This document shows, one piece after another, positions 1 to 8,581 of a DNA stretch of 25,290 bases. A program made the translations under genes and the position numbers. The DNA is from Isotricha intestinalis (Eukaryota; Ciliophora; Litostomatea; Vestibuliferida; Isotrichidae): contig JAJJLU010000643.1 of the NCBI GenBank assembly GCA_023807065.1, positions 1 to 25,290 of the forward strand, in the 5' to 3' direction. Below the pieces are notes generated by a model, which worked only from the letters and a program-made list of their open reading frames with translations, was not told the DNA's origin and searched no databases. Position 1 is the first letter of the stretch. Each line of letters opens with the position of its first letter.

Positions 1-23
1 AATCCCCAATCCCCATCCCCATC
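1..23. repeat. Left telomere, C-rich strand
   Basis: The end reads as two AATCCCC units followed by ATCCCC and ATC, so the G-strand is a mix of GGGGATT and GGGGAT. The other end of the window carries the matching G-rich sequence in the opposite orientation. C-rich at the 5' end and G-rich at the 3' end is the expected polarity for telomeres on a linear molecule. The visible tract is very short and may have been trimmed during assembly. Confidence 0.88.
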
Positions 24-559
24 ATTATAATAATTATAATATAATTTATTATATAATATTGTATTAAATTATTAAATTGGTTATAACACCAAATAATTAT
101 CAAATTTTTTTATTTTTTTCTTTTTTAATTTTTATAAAGTTTTTATATTTTTTAAAGCTCTTCTTTTTTCTCTATTTGAAAAACTCTTATTATTGTTTAT
201 GATTATTATCATTTTAGGTTTTATTTAGAATTATTTGTTATTTTGGAATATGTTTTCTAAAAAAAGGAAATAAATAATTATCTTTTATTAAATCTTTTTT
301 TCTATTTATTTCCTTTAAATGTATTACAAATTATATTTTATATGATTTCTGATTTTTATGATTAAATTTTGAAAAATGTTTTAATCGTGATACTAAACAT
401 CATTCACTTTATAATTGGAATGAAAATTTTAAAATATTTATTGTTTTGTAAAGCGATGGATTTGAAAAATTTATTATTTAAATTATAAATTGTTTTGATT
501 AAATTTTTCTTTAATTTCTAAACTCCATAAAAATAAATAATTAAATTATTTAATACCCT
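24..559. other. Left subtelomeric non-coding region
   Basis: This stretch of about 535 nt lies between the telomere and the stop codon of the first gene. It is almost pure A/T, with long T runs around 105-175 and 285-310 and stops in all frames. It holds one perfect 14-nt inverted repeat (263-276 and 303-316). Because the first gene points toward the telomere, the near part must contain that gene's 3' processing region. I see no gene, RNA gene or ORF of note here. Confidence 0.7.
263..316. repeat. 14-nt perfect inverted repeat
   Basis: The arm AAAGGAAATAAATA (263-276) is the exact reverse complement of TATTTATTTCCTTT (303-316), with a 26-nt spacer. A hairpin is possible in RNA or single-stranded DNA. 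The arms contain a GG/CC pair, which makes chance less likely than for a pure A/T arm, but in DNA this AT-rich such pairs do arise by chance. No function is assigned. Confidence 0.4.
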
Positions 560-1585
560 TTAATATCTAAATTCTTTATCAACTACAGTAACAGGTTTTC
601 CTTTTTCTAAATAACTAATAATATTTTCTTCAATACATTTAAAGCACTTAACAAGATAATCAGAAACAACACCTAAATCATGATTAGTGAGAAATAGTTT
701 TTCTTGAGGAACAGTATATAATTTAGAACTTTTATCTAAAGGTTCTTTTTGAAAAACATCTAAACAAGCACCTCTAATAATATTATTATTTAAAGCTTCT
801 ACAATATCATCTTCAACAACAGCACTTCCTCTTCCAATATTCATAAATACTGCAGTTTTTTTCATTTTTTTAAAGAAATTTAAATTAAAGAAATTTATAG
901 TATCTTTAGTTTCTGGTAAAGTTGCAAAAACAAAATCTGCATTATTAATAATATCATCTGTAATTTTTTCATATGTTATTATTTCATCACAAAATTCTTT
1001 TCCAGGAATATTATCTTTTAAAGTTCTTAACACACCATAAATTTTCATTTTAAATACTTTTGCCCTTTTTGCTAATTCAATACCATTATGTCCATAACCA
1101 TAAATTAATAAATTTTTTCCTGCAAGTGTTTCATTCATTGGTCTTAAATATTCTTTTTTTTTTTGAGCTTCGTAAAATGTAGGTATATTATAATTAAAAT
1201 ACATCATTTGTAAAATTCCTATTTCTCCAAAACTTTCACTAAAAGCTCCTTTAGAATTTGAAAAAACTAAATCTTTTTTTGCATTAAATTCATCTAGGTT
1301 AAAAAAAGTTTCTACTCCTGCACTCATAGCATGAATCCATTTAATTTGAGGAAATTTTTGAAGAATAAATGAAAGAGGTTTTGCATTATATCCTGGTACT
1401 GCTGCCATTTCAAAATTTATTTCTTTTATTTTTTCATATTCTTCTTCTAATTTATTTGTATTTATATAATATGAGTGAATGTTTGGATTTGATTTTAATA
1501 AGTTTTCAAATACATAATCGTATTGATTTAAATTATCATTGTTTGTATATAAAATTAAAAAGTTAAATTCTCTTTTTGGATCCAT
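560..1585 (-). CDS. D-isomer specific 2-hydroxyacid dehydrogenase
   Basis: A 341-residue cytosolic-type oxidoreductase of the D-2-hydroxyacid dehydrogenase family, which interconverts 2-keto acids and D-2-hydroxy acids with NAD(P)H. Visible marks: a substrate-domain motif near 84-92 (IHAMSAGVE), a Rossmann glycine motif GYGHNG at 163-168, and the Arg/Glu/His catalytic set as R252 (in NIGRGS), E281 (in DVFQKEP) and H302 (in NHDLG). Length is usual for the family. Arg187 follows the second Rossmann strand, a place where basic residues often favour NADP; that is inference. The exact substrate (glyoxylate, hydroxypyruvate, lactate) cannot be told. There is no signal peptide or intron; the stop is TAA. 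It is the gene nearest the left telomere and is transcribed toward it. Confidence 0.93.
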   Translation of the reverse strand: MDPKREFNFLILYTNNDNLNQYDYVFENLLKSNPNIHSYYINTNKLEEEYEKIKEINFEMAAVPGYNAKPLSFILQKFPQIKWIHAMSAGVETFFNLDEFNAKKDLVFSNSKGAFSESFGEIGILQMMYFNYNIPTFYEAQKKKEYLRPMNETLAGKNLLIYGYGHNGIELAKRAKVFKMKIYGVLRTLKDNIPGKEFCDEIITYEKITDDIINNADFVFATLPETKDTINFFNLNFFKKMKKTAVFMNIGRGSAVVEDDIVEALNNNIIRGACLDVFQKEPLDKSSKLYTVPQEKLFLTNHDLGVVSDYLVKCFKCIEENIISYLEKGKPVTVVDKEFRY

Positions 1586-1754
1586 TAAATATTAAATCAA
1601 TTAAAAATATAATTATATAATATTAAATCGTTCAAAATGAAATAAGTTTTTTGAACAAATTTCTTTATAAATTTAAATTATTAAAAACCTATTTAACCTA
1701 TTTTTAATAGAAATCACTTTAAAATATGAATTTAAAATATAAAAAACAAAACAT

Positions 1755-3167
1755 TTATTCAATACCAAATCCAAATAATTGACAATTAGCAATGAACTCA
1801 ACAGCATCTTTAACTAATTGTTTATTTGGAAATTTAGGCAAATCAATTCTATTAAAGCAAGTATGAGCTTTAATAAAATTTTTAATATCAGGTACATATT
1901 CAACACAATTAATTTTATATTTAGAAATATTTCCTCTATTACTTTCTAACTCAGCAAATCCTCCTAAAGGAACTCTTCCACTTCCAGTAGAAAATAATAA
2001 AAAATTAGATAATTGTGTTTGATTTAAATCACTCATAACTTCCCAAAACCATTTTATAGTATTAGTAAATTGATTATATCCATTTCCATACTCTGTATTT
2101 TCTTTCCATTCTTCTATATCTATAAATGGCTTCCCATTAAATAATAATTCTAATTCATCTGATGTAAATTTTTCTAATATAGATATTGGAACCATTGTTG
2201 ATAATGAATTTCGAATAACTTCACAAAATATATTTATTTGAGAACAAATAAAATTTATTCTTTTATTTATATAATCATCTAAATTTAATACTTGTATTTC
2301 ATTTCCTCCTTTTATTATTTCAAATGAATGAATATTTCCATTTAATTCTTTTTGTTCTATTGAATATGTTAAACCTAAATCTTTAATAGCATCTTCTTCT
2401 AAATTCATATCTTTTAAATTTTTATAAGAAGAATAAAATTCATTATCAATAGTTAATAAATCATTGAAAGTTATTTCTTCATGTAAAATTAATTTATATA
2501 TTAATTTATTAAAACATAAATTAACAGTAATATTTTCATAAAGTGCTTTACCTAATAATTTTCCTATAAATTCAAAGTATTCTTTATTTAAATTAGTATC
2601 ATCTAAAAAAGGATTTATTACATAAGAAAAATCTAAACTTTCAGAAGCAATAAATAAGTTTAATTGTTTTGATTCTAAACTACGAAACATTCCAGTAAAC
2701 CATTCTCTTAATATTCCTCCTGCATCTAATGATACTTCTCCAACAAATTCTATTTTCATTTCTTTTTTTAAATTTATTTTTTTTATTCCTTCCATTGAAT
2801 CTTTTAATATATTCCTTCTATCTATTTTCAAAAAATCACAGCCTTCTTCCCAACTAATTTTATTTGATTTTATATAATCTTTCATTTCTTTTTTCTTCAA
2901 TTCAAAATCTATTTTATTTTTTTCTGAAACTTTATTTTTTAGCTGTTGAATATAATTTTCAATTCTTTTTAATATTATTTCATTATTTTTTTTATCTTCC
3001 TCTGGACTATATACATCTGCTGTTGCATTTGATGTTATTTTATCTTTTGCACATACTTTTATATGTTTATTAAAGTCTTTAAAACTTGTTTTTGATGGAA
3101 ATTCTTTATTACACATAGGACATAGCATTTTTTCTATTTCTTTGTTTTTGGATGTTATTTTTCCCAT
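1755..3167 (-). CDS. Small HECT E3 ubiquitin ligase with N-terminal zinc finger
   Basis: A 470-residue protein that should accept ubiquitin from an E2 on a catalytic cysteine and pass it to a target. The HECT domain fills about residues 120-470. It shows the N-lobe signature FVGEVSLDAGGILREWFT (141-158) and the catalytic loop AHTCFNRIDLP with the active cysteine at C437. The end LFGFGIE keeps the usual acidic/hydrophobic C-terminus. The N-terminus has a compact C2HC finger (C16, C19, H35, C39), resembling ubiquitin-binding or C2HC fingers, and then a charged helical linker (55-105). HECT ligases are usually far longer, so this is a near-minimal enzyme. It lies 253 bp from the divergent TMBIM gene. 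Target unknown. The HECT call is firm; the finger's role is inference. Confidence 0.93.
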   Translation of the reverse strand: MGKITSKNKEIEKMLCPMCNKEFPSKTSFKDFNKHIKVCAKDKITSNATADVYSPEEDKKNNEIILKRIENYIQQLKNKVSEKNKIDFELKKKEMKDYIKSNKISWEEGCDFLKIDRRNILKDSMEGIKKINLKKEMKIEFVGEVSLDAGGILREWFTGMFRSLESKQLNLFIASESLDFSYVINPFLDDTNLNKEYFEFIGKLLGKALYENITVNLCFNKLIYKLILHEEITFNDLLTIDNEFYSSYKNLKDMNLEEDAIKDLGLTYSIEQKELNGNIHSFEIIKGGNEIQVLNLDDYINKRINFICSQINIFCEVIRNSLSTMVPISILEKFTSDELELLFNGKPFIDIEEWKENTEYGNGYNQFTNTIKWFWEVMSDLNQTQLSNFLLFSTGSGRVPLGGFAELESNRGNISKYKINCVEYVPDIKNFIKAHTCFNRIDLPKFPNKQLVKDAVEFIANCQLFGFGIE

Positions 3168-3420
3168 TAATATTTTATATTTAATATTTTAAAATATTTT
3201 ATTTCTCAATACAAAAAACATTAAAATTAAAATATTAGATAATATATTATTTAAATTTATATCATATAATTCAAAAAAAAAATTAAAAAAACCAAAGTAA
3301 CAATATCAAAAAAAAAAGAATAATATAAATGAGGAATAAAGTGATCTTAAAATTTATTAATCTATGAATAAAAAATAATTATATATAAAAAAATTAACAT
3401 TTTATAACATAAATTATAAA
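3168..3420. promoter_or_regulatory. Shared divergent 5' region (HECT / TMBIM)
   Basis: These 253 bp separate two genes that start back to back, so both promoters must lie here or in the coding ends. The sequence is A-rich toward the TMBIM start. I see no recognisable core element beyond A/T runs. The plus-strand start at 3421 is preceded by AAAA, as expected for AT-rich protist starts. Confidence 0.5.
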
Positions 3421-4575
3421 ATGGAAGATGCTTTTAAGCCTTTATTAAGTAAAGGAAAAGAAACATTAAAACAACAAAAAAATGCGTCGTTGGCAGCAGA
3501 AAAAGAAAAAAGAAAAGATATAGATGAAGAAATAGATAAAGAAATAAGAAGTAATTTCATTTTCAAAGTATATGTTCTTTTATTATGTCAATTATTAATT
3601 GCTGTAATAATGATAACATTTAGTTTATATAGTGAATCTTTTAAATATGTTTTATTACATGTAAGAGCAGTTTATATTATGTTTTTTATTATTGCAGCAT
3701 TGACTTTCATAGGACCAAATTTTTTTCCAAAAATATTAAAATTACATCCTTATAACTACATTTACCTTTTTACTTTTACAATTTCATATGATTATATTAT
3801 TTGTGAACAAACATGTAAATATACTCCAATAACGGTAATGATGGCTTTAGTATTAACTTTCATTACAGTAGCAACATTAACAGTATATGCAAAGCATGCA
3901 AAAACAGATTTTTCTATTTTAGGAGGAACATTTTTTGTTTCAATGAATTTATTTGTTATTGGTAATATGATTACTTATATTATTGGAGCAGAATATTCAA
4001 GTTATGTTGTTATTTGTTGTTGTTGTATTGTTTTTAGCACATATATTATTTATGATACTCAATTAATTATAGGTGAAGGAGGGGAAAGATTCGGTGAAGA
4101 TGATTATATTCTTGCTACTATGTGTTTATATATTGATATTATTAATTTATTCTTACAAATTTTAAAATTAATTTCTAAAGCCATGGATGATGAAAAAAAT
4201 AAAGATAGTAAAGCTGATAAAATGGCTGAAGAATTTTTCGGAAACAAAAAAGGAGGTAAAAAAGAAGAAGATGATGATGAAGAAAAAGGAAAAGGAAAAG
4301 GAAAAGGTGGAAAAGGAAAAGATGATAAAAAAGGAAAAGGAGGAAAAGGAAAAGACGATAAAAAAGGAAAAGGTGGAAAAGGAAAAGATGATAAAAAAGG
4401 AAAAGGAGGAAAAGGAAAAGATGATAAAAAAGGAAAAGGTGGAAAAGGTGGAAAAGGAAAAGATGATAAAAAAGGAGGAGATGAAAAAAAAGAAAAAAAA
4501 GAAGATGATGAATCTGTTGAACAAAAATTCAATAAACAATTAGAAGATTTAACTAATAATTTATTTGGTATATAA
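3421..4575 (+). CDS. TMBIM / Bax-inhibitor-1-like membrane protein with Lys-Gly-Asp repeat tail
   Basis: A 384-residue multi-pass protein of the TMBIM (Bax inhibitor-1 / Lifeguard) family, which in other eukaryotes sits in ER, Golgi or other membranes and affects calcium leak and cell death. About seven hydrophobic segments span 46-252. The family signature is clear: IIYDTQLIIGEGGERF (209-224), then DDYILATMCLYIDIINLFLQIL (228-249 region). A charged N-terminus (1-42) precedes the first helix. After residue 255 comes an unusual hydrophilic tail rich in Lys, Gly, Asp and Glu. It holds five copies of an 11-residue unit GKGGKGKDDKK (294-351, the last copy three residues longer), then an acidic end. 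I know of no such tail in the family. No intron; the stop is TAA. Confidence 0.9.
   Translation: MEDAFKPLLSKGKETLKQQKNASLAAEKEKRKDIDEEIDKEIRSNFIFKVYVLLLCQLLIAVIMITFSLYSESFKYVLLHVRAVYIMFFIIAALTFIGPNFFPKILKLHPYNYIYLFTFTISYDYIICEQTCKYTPITVMMALVLTFITVATLTVYAKHAKTDFSILGGTFFVSMNLFVIGNMITYIIGAEYSSYVVICCCCIVFSTYIIYDTQLIIGEGGERFGEDDYILATMCLYIDIINLFLQILKLISKAMDDEKNKDSKADKMAEEFFGNKKGGKKEEDDDEEKGKGKGKGGKGKDDKKGKGGKGKDDKKGKGGKGKDDKKGKGGKGKDDKKGKGGKGGKGKDDKKGGDEKKEKKEDDESVEQKFNKQLEDLTNNLFGI
4300..4473 (+). repeat. 33-bp tandem repeat in the TMBIM tail
   Basis: Five in-frame copies of a 33-bp unit encode GKGGKGKDDKK. The plus strand is almost all purine. One glycine codon alternates GGT, GGA, GGT, GGA, GGT from copy to copy, so the true period may be 66 bp. 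The fifth copy contains an extra 9 bp (GGTGGAAAA). Copies 1 and 3 match exactly; copy 2 has one GAC where the others have GAT. Such near-identity suggests recent expansion by unequal exchange or slippage, and the tract may vary in length between strains. Confidence 0.9.
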
Positions 4576-5021
4576 AATAATTTTGTGTCAAGCATTAAAA
4601 TGATTTTAATTATATAAAAAAATTAAAAAAGCAATTTAAGTAATAAGTTTATACAATCATTAAAGTAAAAAAGTTGTAATTCTAAAAAAATTTTATATTT
4701 TTTTTCCCATTTTATTGTTATGATTTGGTTTATTTTCTTTTTCCAAAAGATTTTTCCTTATAAAAATACATATTCGGATTTATAATAAACTTTTTCAAAT
4801 ATTGAACAAATAAACCCTTTTTAAATGAAAAATTATACATAATTTTATATATTTTATTGTCTATAGAAAAAAATTGTCAGAATAATCTTAATTTTGCAAC
4901 AATTGCGATTAACAATCAAAAATATTTAATCAGCATTTTTTTCATAAATTCTTATTTTTCATTATTGTAATATTTTATTTTATTTAAAAAAAATTTAAAA
5001 TGTATTTTTTTAATTGTAAAT
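4576..5021. other. Intergenic region, TMBIM to BTB gene
   Basis: These 446 nt separate two tandem plus-strand genes. They hold the 3' end signals of the TMBIM gene and the promoter of the BTB gene. Long A and T runs (for example a T9 near 4697 and A8 near 4990) and stops in all frames are all I can see. No RNA gene or repeat is recognised. Confidence 0.6.
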
Positions 5022-6135
5022 ATGAATGATGATAAAAACCAAAATAGGATTAATTTATCTTTTAATAATGAATTATCAGATTTAGGAAAAAAGGTAATAT
5101 CAACAAATAGATTAAAAAAAACAAAATTGGGAAGATTTTTCAATTAATGACATAAATAATTTTATAAGTTCAGATAGAAAATTAGTAATAAATGACACAT
5201 ATGAATTTTGGGTTCATGATATAATATTGAAAGCAAATTCAAATTATTTCAATGATATTTTCTCAAAAAAGAAAAAAAAAATAACAAAAGAAGAAGAAAT
5301 AAATTTAGATGGTATAATTAAGCCAAAAACTTATATTGATATTCCTCAATCTGAATTTTTTTTTGATATTTTAATTTGGATTTATTCAAAAGATTCTAAA
5401 AGATTATTATTAACTGCAAATGAACCTGAAAATTATTTAAGTCTTTTAACTTTAGGAATTTATTTAGAATTATGTGATGATTTTTTTAATTGTTTAATTG
5501 AAAATTGTGAAATTAAATTAGATGAAAAATTAATTAAATTAAATTTATGGTCTAGATTTTGTTTTAATTTTGAAGTTTTAATTCATTTAATTGAATTAAT
5601 TCCAAAAAAAAACTATTTACTTATTTTTTATGCTTTATTATCTTGGTTAAAAGAAGATAATTCGCTTAAAATATGTAATGAAAATGATGATTTTGATGAA
5701 AGAGAATTTGAATTAAACACAAGTGAAGAATTTTTTAAAGTCAAAGATTATATTCAATCAAAAAAATTAATGAAAAAATTAACAATTGAAGATTTATATA
5801 AAATAAAAATTAATTTTCCTAAATTAGTTAATGCTTTAGATATTGATTTTTTATTAGAAAAATTTGAGAGTAACAAAATTGAAATCAGATGTCAAATTTG
5901 TGGGAAAAAATTTAATAATTTTCAAGAATTTTCAAAAGTTAAATGTGAGAATAAACTATATCATCCTAAAAAATTTTTGCATTTACAAAGACAAATAAAT
6001 CAAATAAATAATAAATGTGAACATGAAGGATGTAATAAAAAAATTTCAATTAATGAATATCCTTGTTGTCATAAACCTGCACATGTTGAAGGTTGTTTAC
6101 AATCAAATGGTTTTCATATTTTACATCTAAATTAA
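5022..6135 (+). CDS. BTB-domain protein with C-terminal Cys/His-rich region; frame broken at an A8 tract
   Basis: A probable adaptor of about 370 residues. After a short polar N-terminus comes a BTB-like fold. Its best mark is YEFWVHDIILKANSNYF, matching the BTB pattern in which a ligand strand is followed by H-x-x-x-L-x-x-x-S-x-Y-F. A helical BACK-like part follows. The last 85 residues carry Cys/His pairs that look zinc-binding: CxxC at 5890-5901, YH near 5962, CEHEGC near 6016-6033, CCH near 6064 and HVEGC near 6082. The only sensible ATG (5022) is in a different frame from the BTB body. Reading passes smoothly across if one A is dropped from the eight-A run at 5114-5121. A 17-nt GT...AG stretch (5094-5110) does not restore the frame by itself. 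BTB proteins often recruit cullin-3; whether this one does is unknown. Confidence 0.72.
5114..5121 (+). other. A8 homopolymer at the BTB frame switch
   Basis: Upstream of this run the frame starting at ATG 5022 is open, and it ends at TAA 5145-5147. Downstream the BTB frame is open from 5116. Deleting one A here joins the two frames with a smooth protein and no stop. Possible causes are a sequencing or assembly error in the homopolymer, a real disabling mutation, or ribosomal slippage. Confidence 0.65.
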
Positions 6136-6294
6136 AAAATTTTTAATTGAATATTATTTATAATATCATTCCTTATAAAAATGTGCCCTTTAAATTTATA
6201 ATGTAATAAATAAATATTATTTTAATTAATTAGTAACTTCTTTTCACTTAAAAATAAAAAATAAAAAAATTAAAGAATTTTTTATCTTTATTTT

Positions 6295-7479
6295 TCATTT
6301 AAAAGGACAAGAAGCATCAAATCTATAATAATAAGCATCTAAACATCCTAAATAATGAAAAATAACACCTAATAAAACAAGACAATGGAAAAGTTGATGA
6401 GAACTCCCAAAAATATCAAATTTTCCAGGAAAACATTTTTCAGGGATTCTATTAATATACAATAAAGCACCAAAAACATAACTAATTCCTCCAAAATACC
6501 AATAAATTAATCTAGGACCTTCCATAAATCCAGTAATAGTTTTATTCAAGAAAATTAAATGAAAAACAGGAATTGCAGTACTTAAACCTAATATTAAAAA
6601 TAATATTCCTCTAAAAGTTCTTCTTGTTGGAAGATAAAAATCTGAAGATAAACTATAGAAAAAAACACATAATGCAAATATTGTAATAAAACATAAATAA
6701 ATGCTTTTAAAAATATTATCACAATGGAAAAAATAATAATAAGGAGGATAACATGAACCTGCTATTAATAATGATATTCCTCCATAATCAAATCTACTTG
6801 AAAATGAATTTATTTTTTTTGATATTACTCCTAAAATATGATATTGAGTACTAAATGATAAACATAATATTGCTGATATTAACATTATAAATATTGGCCA
6901 TCTATGTAAATTTTTCTTATTATAATCTTGTTTTAAATCTGATAATAATTCTAATAATCTTTCATAATATTTTGAAAAAGATGTTTCTTTCGTTGAATTT
7001 TTTAATAAATATACTGATGTGTTAAATTTATCCATAAAATTTGAAAAATCTGTTATATTAAATTTCTTATCAAATTTTATTTTTAGTTCTTTTAATTTAT
7101 TATCAAGATCTTGAAGAGGTTTAGCAAATTTTTTTATTTTTTCAAAATCTAATTTTATGTTCATAATTTGTGTTTTATAAAAAGTAATATAAATAGCTGT
7201 ATATACAATAAAAATAATTACAAGAATTACACCTAATAAATGTGTCCAAATATTAATTGTTTCATTATGAAGCATAAATAAACTTTTTGTTAACCTTATA
7301 GGAGTATTACAATTTATTAAATAACCTCCTTTTATGTATTCATTATCTTTTTGAAAATCTGGTGCTTCATCATATGAAACAATCGATACTTTTTTATTTA
7401 TATTTAAATTAGGAATATTTATATTATGTTTTGAAGAAATTGATTCTTCTTCATATAGAGTTTTGTTTTCATTGTTCAT
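6295..7479 (-). CDS. PAQR family seven-helix protein (adiponectin receptor / hemolysin III-like)
   Basis: A 394-residue membrane protein of the PAQR family, whose members bind zinc and in several cases act as lipid hydrolases (ceramidases). All family motifs are present: FMLHNETINIWTHLLG (68-83) before helix 1; H214 and D231, spaced 17 apart as in AdipoR1; FDYGGISLLIAGS (230-242); and PGKFDIFGSSHQLFHCLVL (351-369) with zinc ligands H361 and H365. The set H214/D231/H361/H365 suggests an intact metal site. Unusual is an insert of about 90 residues between helix 1 and helix 2 (about 103-192), lysine-rich and likely helical or coiled-coil; this loop is short in animal receptors. The N-terminal 55 residues are polar. 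The stop is TGA. It converges on the BTB gene with 159 bp between. Confidence 0.94.
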   Translation of the reverse strand: MNNENKTLYEEESISSKHNINIPNLNINKKVSIVSYDEAPDFQKDNEYIKGGYLINCNTPIRLTKSLFMLHNETINIWTHLLGVILVIIFIVYTAIYITFYKTQIMNIKLDFEKIKKFAKPLQDLDNKLKELKIKFDKKFNITDFSNFMDKFNTSVYLLKNSTKETSFSKYYERLLELLSDLKQDYNKKNLHRWPIFIMLISAILCLSFSTQYHILGVISKKINSFSSRFDYGGISLLIAGSCYPPYYYFFHCDNIFKSIYLCFITIFALCVFFYSLSSDFYLPTRRTFRGILFLILGLSTAIPVFHLIFLNKTITGFMEGPRLIYWYFGGISYVFGALLYINRIPEKCFPGKFDIFGSSHQLFHCLVLLGVIFHYLGCLDAYYYRFDASCPFK

Positions 7480-7751
7480 TTTAATAATTAAATATTATAA
7501 TTTAATTATTATAATAAATATATAATAATAAACTATAATAAATATATAAAGTTTTATTTTAAAAACTAAATAATATAATTCAAAGATAAATATGTTTAAT
7601 TGATTTTTATGTTCCATTCAAAACATTGTATAAAAATTTATAGGTATAATCAAATGTAAACATAAATTTAATTTACTATCTCTTTTTCATAAGTAATTTT
7701 ATTTATACTAATACAAACAATTTATATTATTACTTTTTTACTATTTTAGGA
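7480..7751. other. Intergenic region upstream of the PAQR gene
   Basis: These 272 nt hold the PAQR promoter region and the 3' end of the next minus-strand gene. Low-complexity TA repeats occur near 7490-7550. No gene or element is recognised. Confidence 0.5.
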
Positions 7752-8487
7752 TTATATATATATTTCTCCGATTATTTTACTAGTCAATCTTATTGATACA
7801 CACTTTTTTTCAGGAGATATGTTGTAAATATTTATATAATTATTATTTCCTTTTTTTATTTTTTTTTTTAATGTTGATTCTGAATCATAATTAAATCTTC
7901 TAAAATTTATTACATTTTTATGGCTATTATTTTTAATTATTCTATTTGATTGTTTTTTTCTCTGATTAATTGATTTAAATTCTTTTTTAAAGTCATTTAA
8001 TTTTTTATTTTCATTTCCAAGATTTATAATTTTTATGAACAAATCTTTTTGTTCTTTTTTTTTAGGAATTATATTTTTCTTTTCAATAATTTTAGGAAAG
8101 AAACTTTCTAATTTCTTTTTTTCATTTGTTATTTTAGGAAAAATGAATTGATAATGTTTTTTTAATTCCAAAGATTTTGAATTGATTTGATTTTTTTTTT
8201 CTGTTGAACTTATATTTAAAATTTCAGAATTTTTTAATTCTCCTTTTATAGTATTACTATTAAAATTAGTTGTTTGACTTGAATTATCAACTGAATTATT
8301 TTTTATTTTAAGATTTTTTTTAATTAAAGATGATTTGAAACTCCTTAATTTATTTTGAAAAAAATATAAAGGATCATTTAATTTTTGAGCATTGCTTAAA
8401 TTTTCTTTAAACTATCTAATTTAAAAAATATTTAACTTTTAAATTTTCAAAATAATTACTGAAGGATTTTATTAAATAACTTTTCAT
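7752..8487 (-). CDS. Basic hypothetical protein, two exons
   Basis: I do not recognise this protein. A frame of 219 codons (8411 down to the TAA at 7754-7752) is open but contains no ATG. An ATG at 8487 begins a 17-codon first exon (8487-8437). Removing 25 nt (8436-8412), bounded by GT and AG and containing an in-frame TAG, joins the two in phase 0 to give about 236 residues. The product is rich in Lys, Asn, Ser and Ile, very basic, without membrane segments or a signal peptide, and probably largely disordered except for a short end resembling a beta strand (VSIRLTSKIIGEIYI). Low-complexity basic proteins of this kind are common in ciliates, and nucleic-acid binding is only a guess. Its start lies 94 bp from the divergent channel gene. 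Confidence 0.68.
8412..8436 (-). other. Predicted 25-nt mini-intron
   Basis: On the minus strand this segment starts GTTAAAT and ends TTAGATAG. Splicing from 8437 to 8411 keeps phase 0 and removes an in-frame TAG. It also links the only nearby ATG to a long frame that otherwise has no start codon. Using the earlier AG (8416) instead leads to a stop within three codons. Tiny introns are usual in ciliates. It is the only intron I can argue for in the window. Confidence 0.62.
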
Positions 8488-8581
8488 TTTATCAAATTCT
8501 TTATATAATAATTTCTAAAAATGTATTAAAAAAAAGAAATTAAAAAATAAAGAAAAATATAAAAATAAAAAAAATTAATTA
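8488..8581. promoter_or_regulatory. 94-bp divergent 5' region (hypothetical / channel)
   Basis: This gap separates the proposed first exon of the minus-strand hypothetical gene from the ATG of the channel gene. It is nearly pure A/T, with A-rich runs immediately upstream of the channel start. Both promoters must be compact. Confidence 0.45.

Noticed and set aside
4187..4543. Plus-strand open frame rich in Lys/Glu/Met, shifted inside the TMBIM gene
   Set aside because: It has no domain and exists only because the repeat lacks stops in every frame.
4104..4595. Antisense open frames rich in Ser/Phe/Pro opposite the TMBIM tail
   Set aside because: They are the mirror of the purine-rich 33-bp repeat, and the repeat keeps all frames open. 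The plus strand carries the clear TMBIM domain.
5094..5110. 17-nt GT...AG stretch as an intron in the BTB gene
   Set aside because: Splicing it leads to a stop within about fifteen codons and misses the BTB frame unless the A-run also changes, so it does not explain the break alone.
7752..8171. A 139-residue protein starting at a TTG at 8171
   Set aside because: The same frame continues open another 240 nt upstream, and TTG starts are not expected in a ciliate nucleus; the spliced model starting at 8487 fits better.
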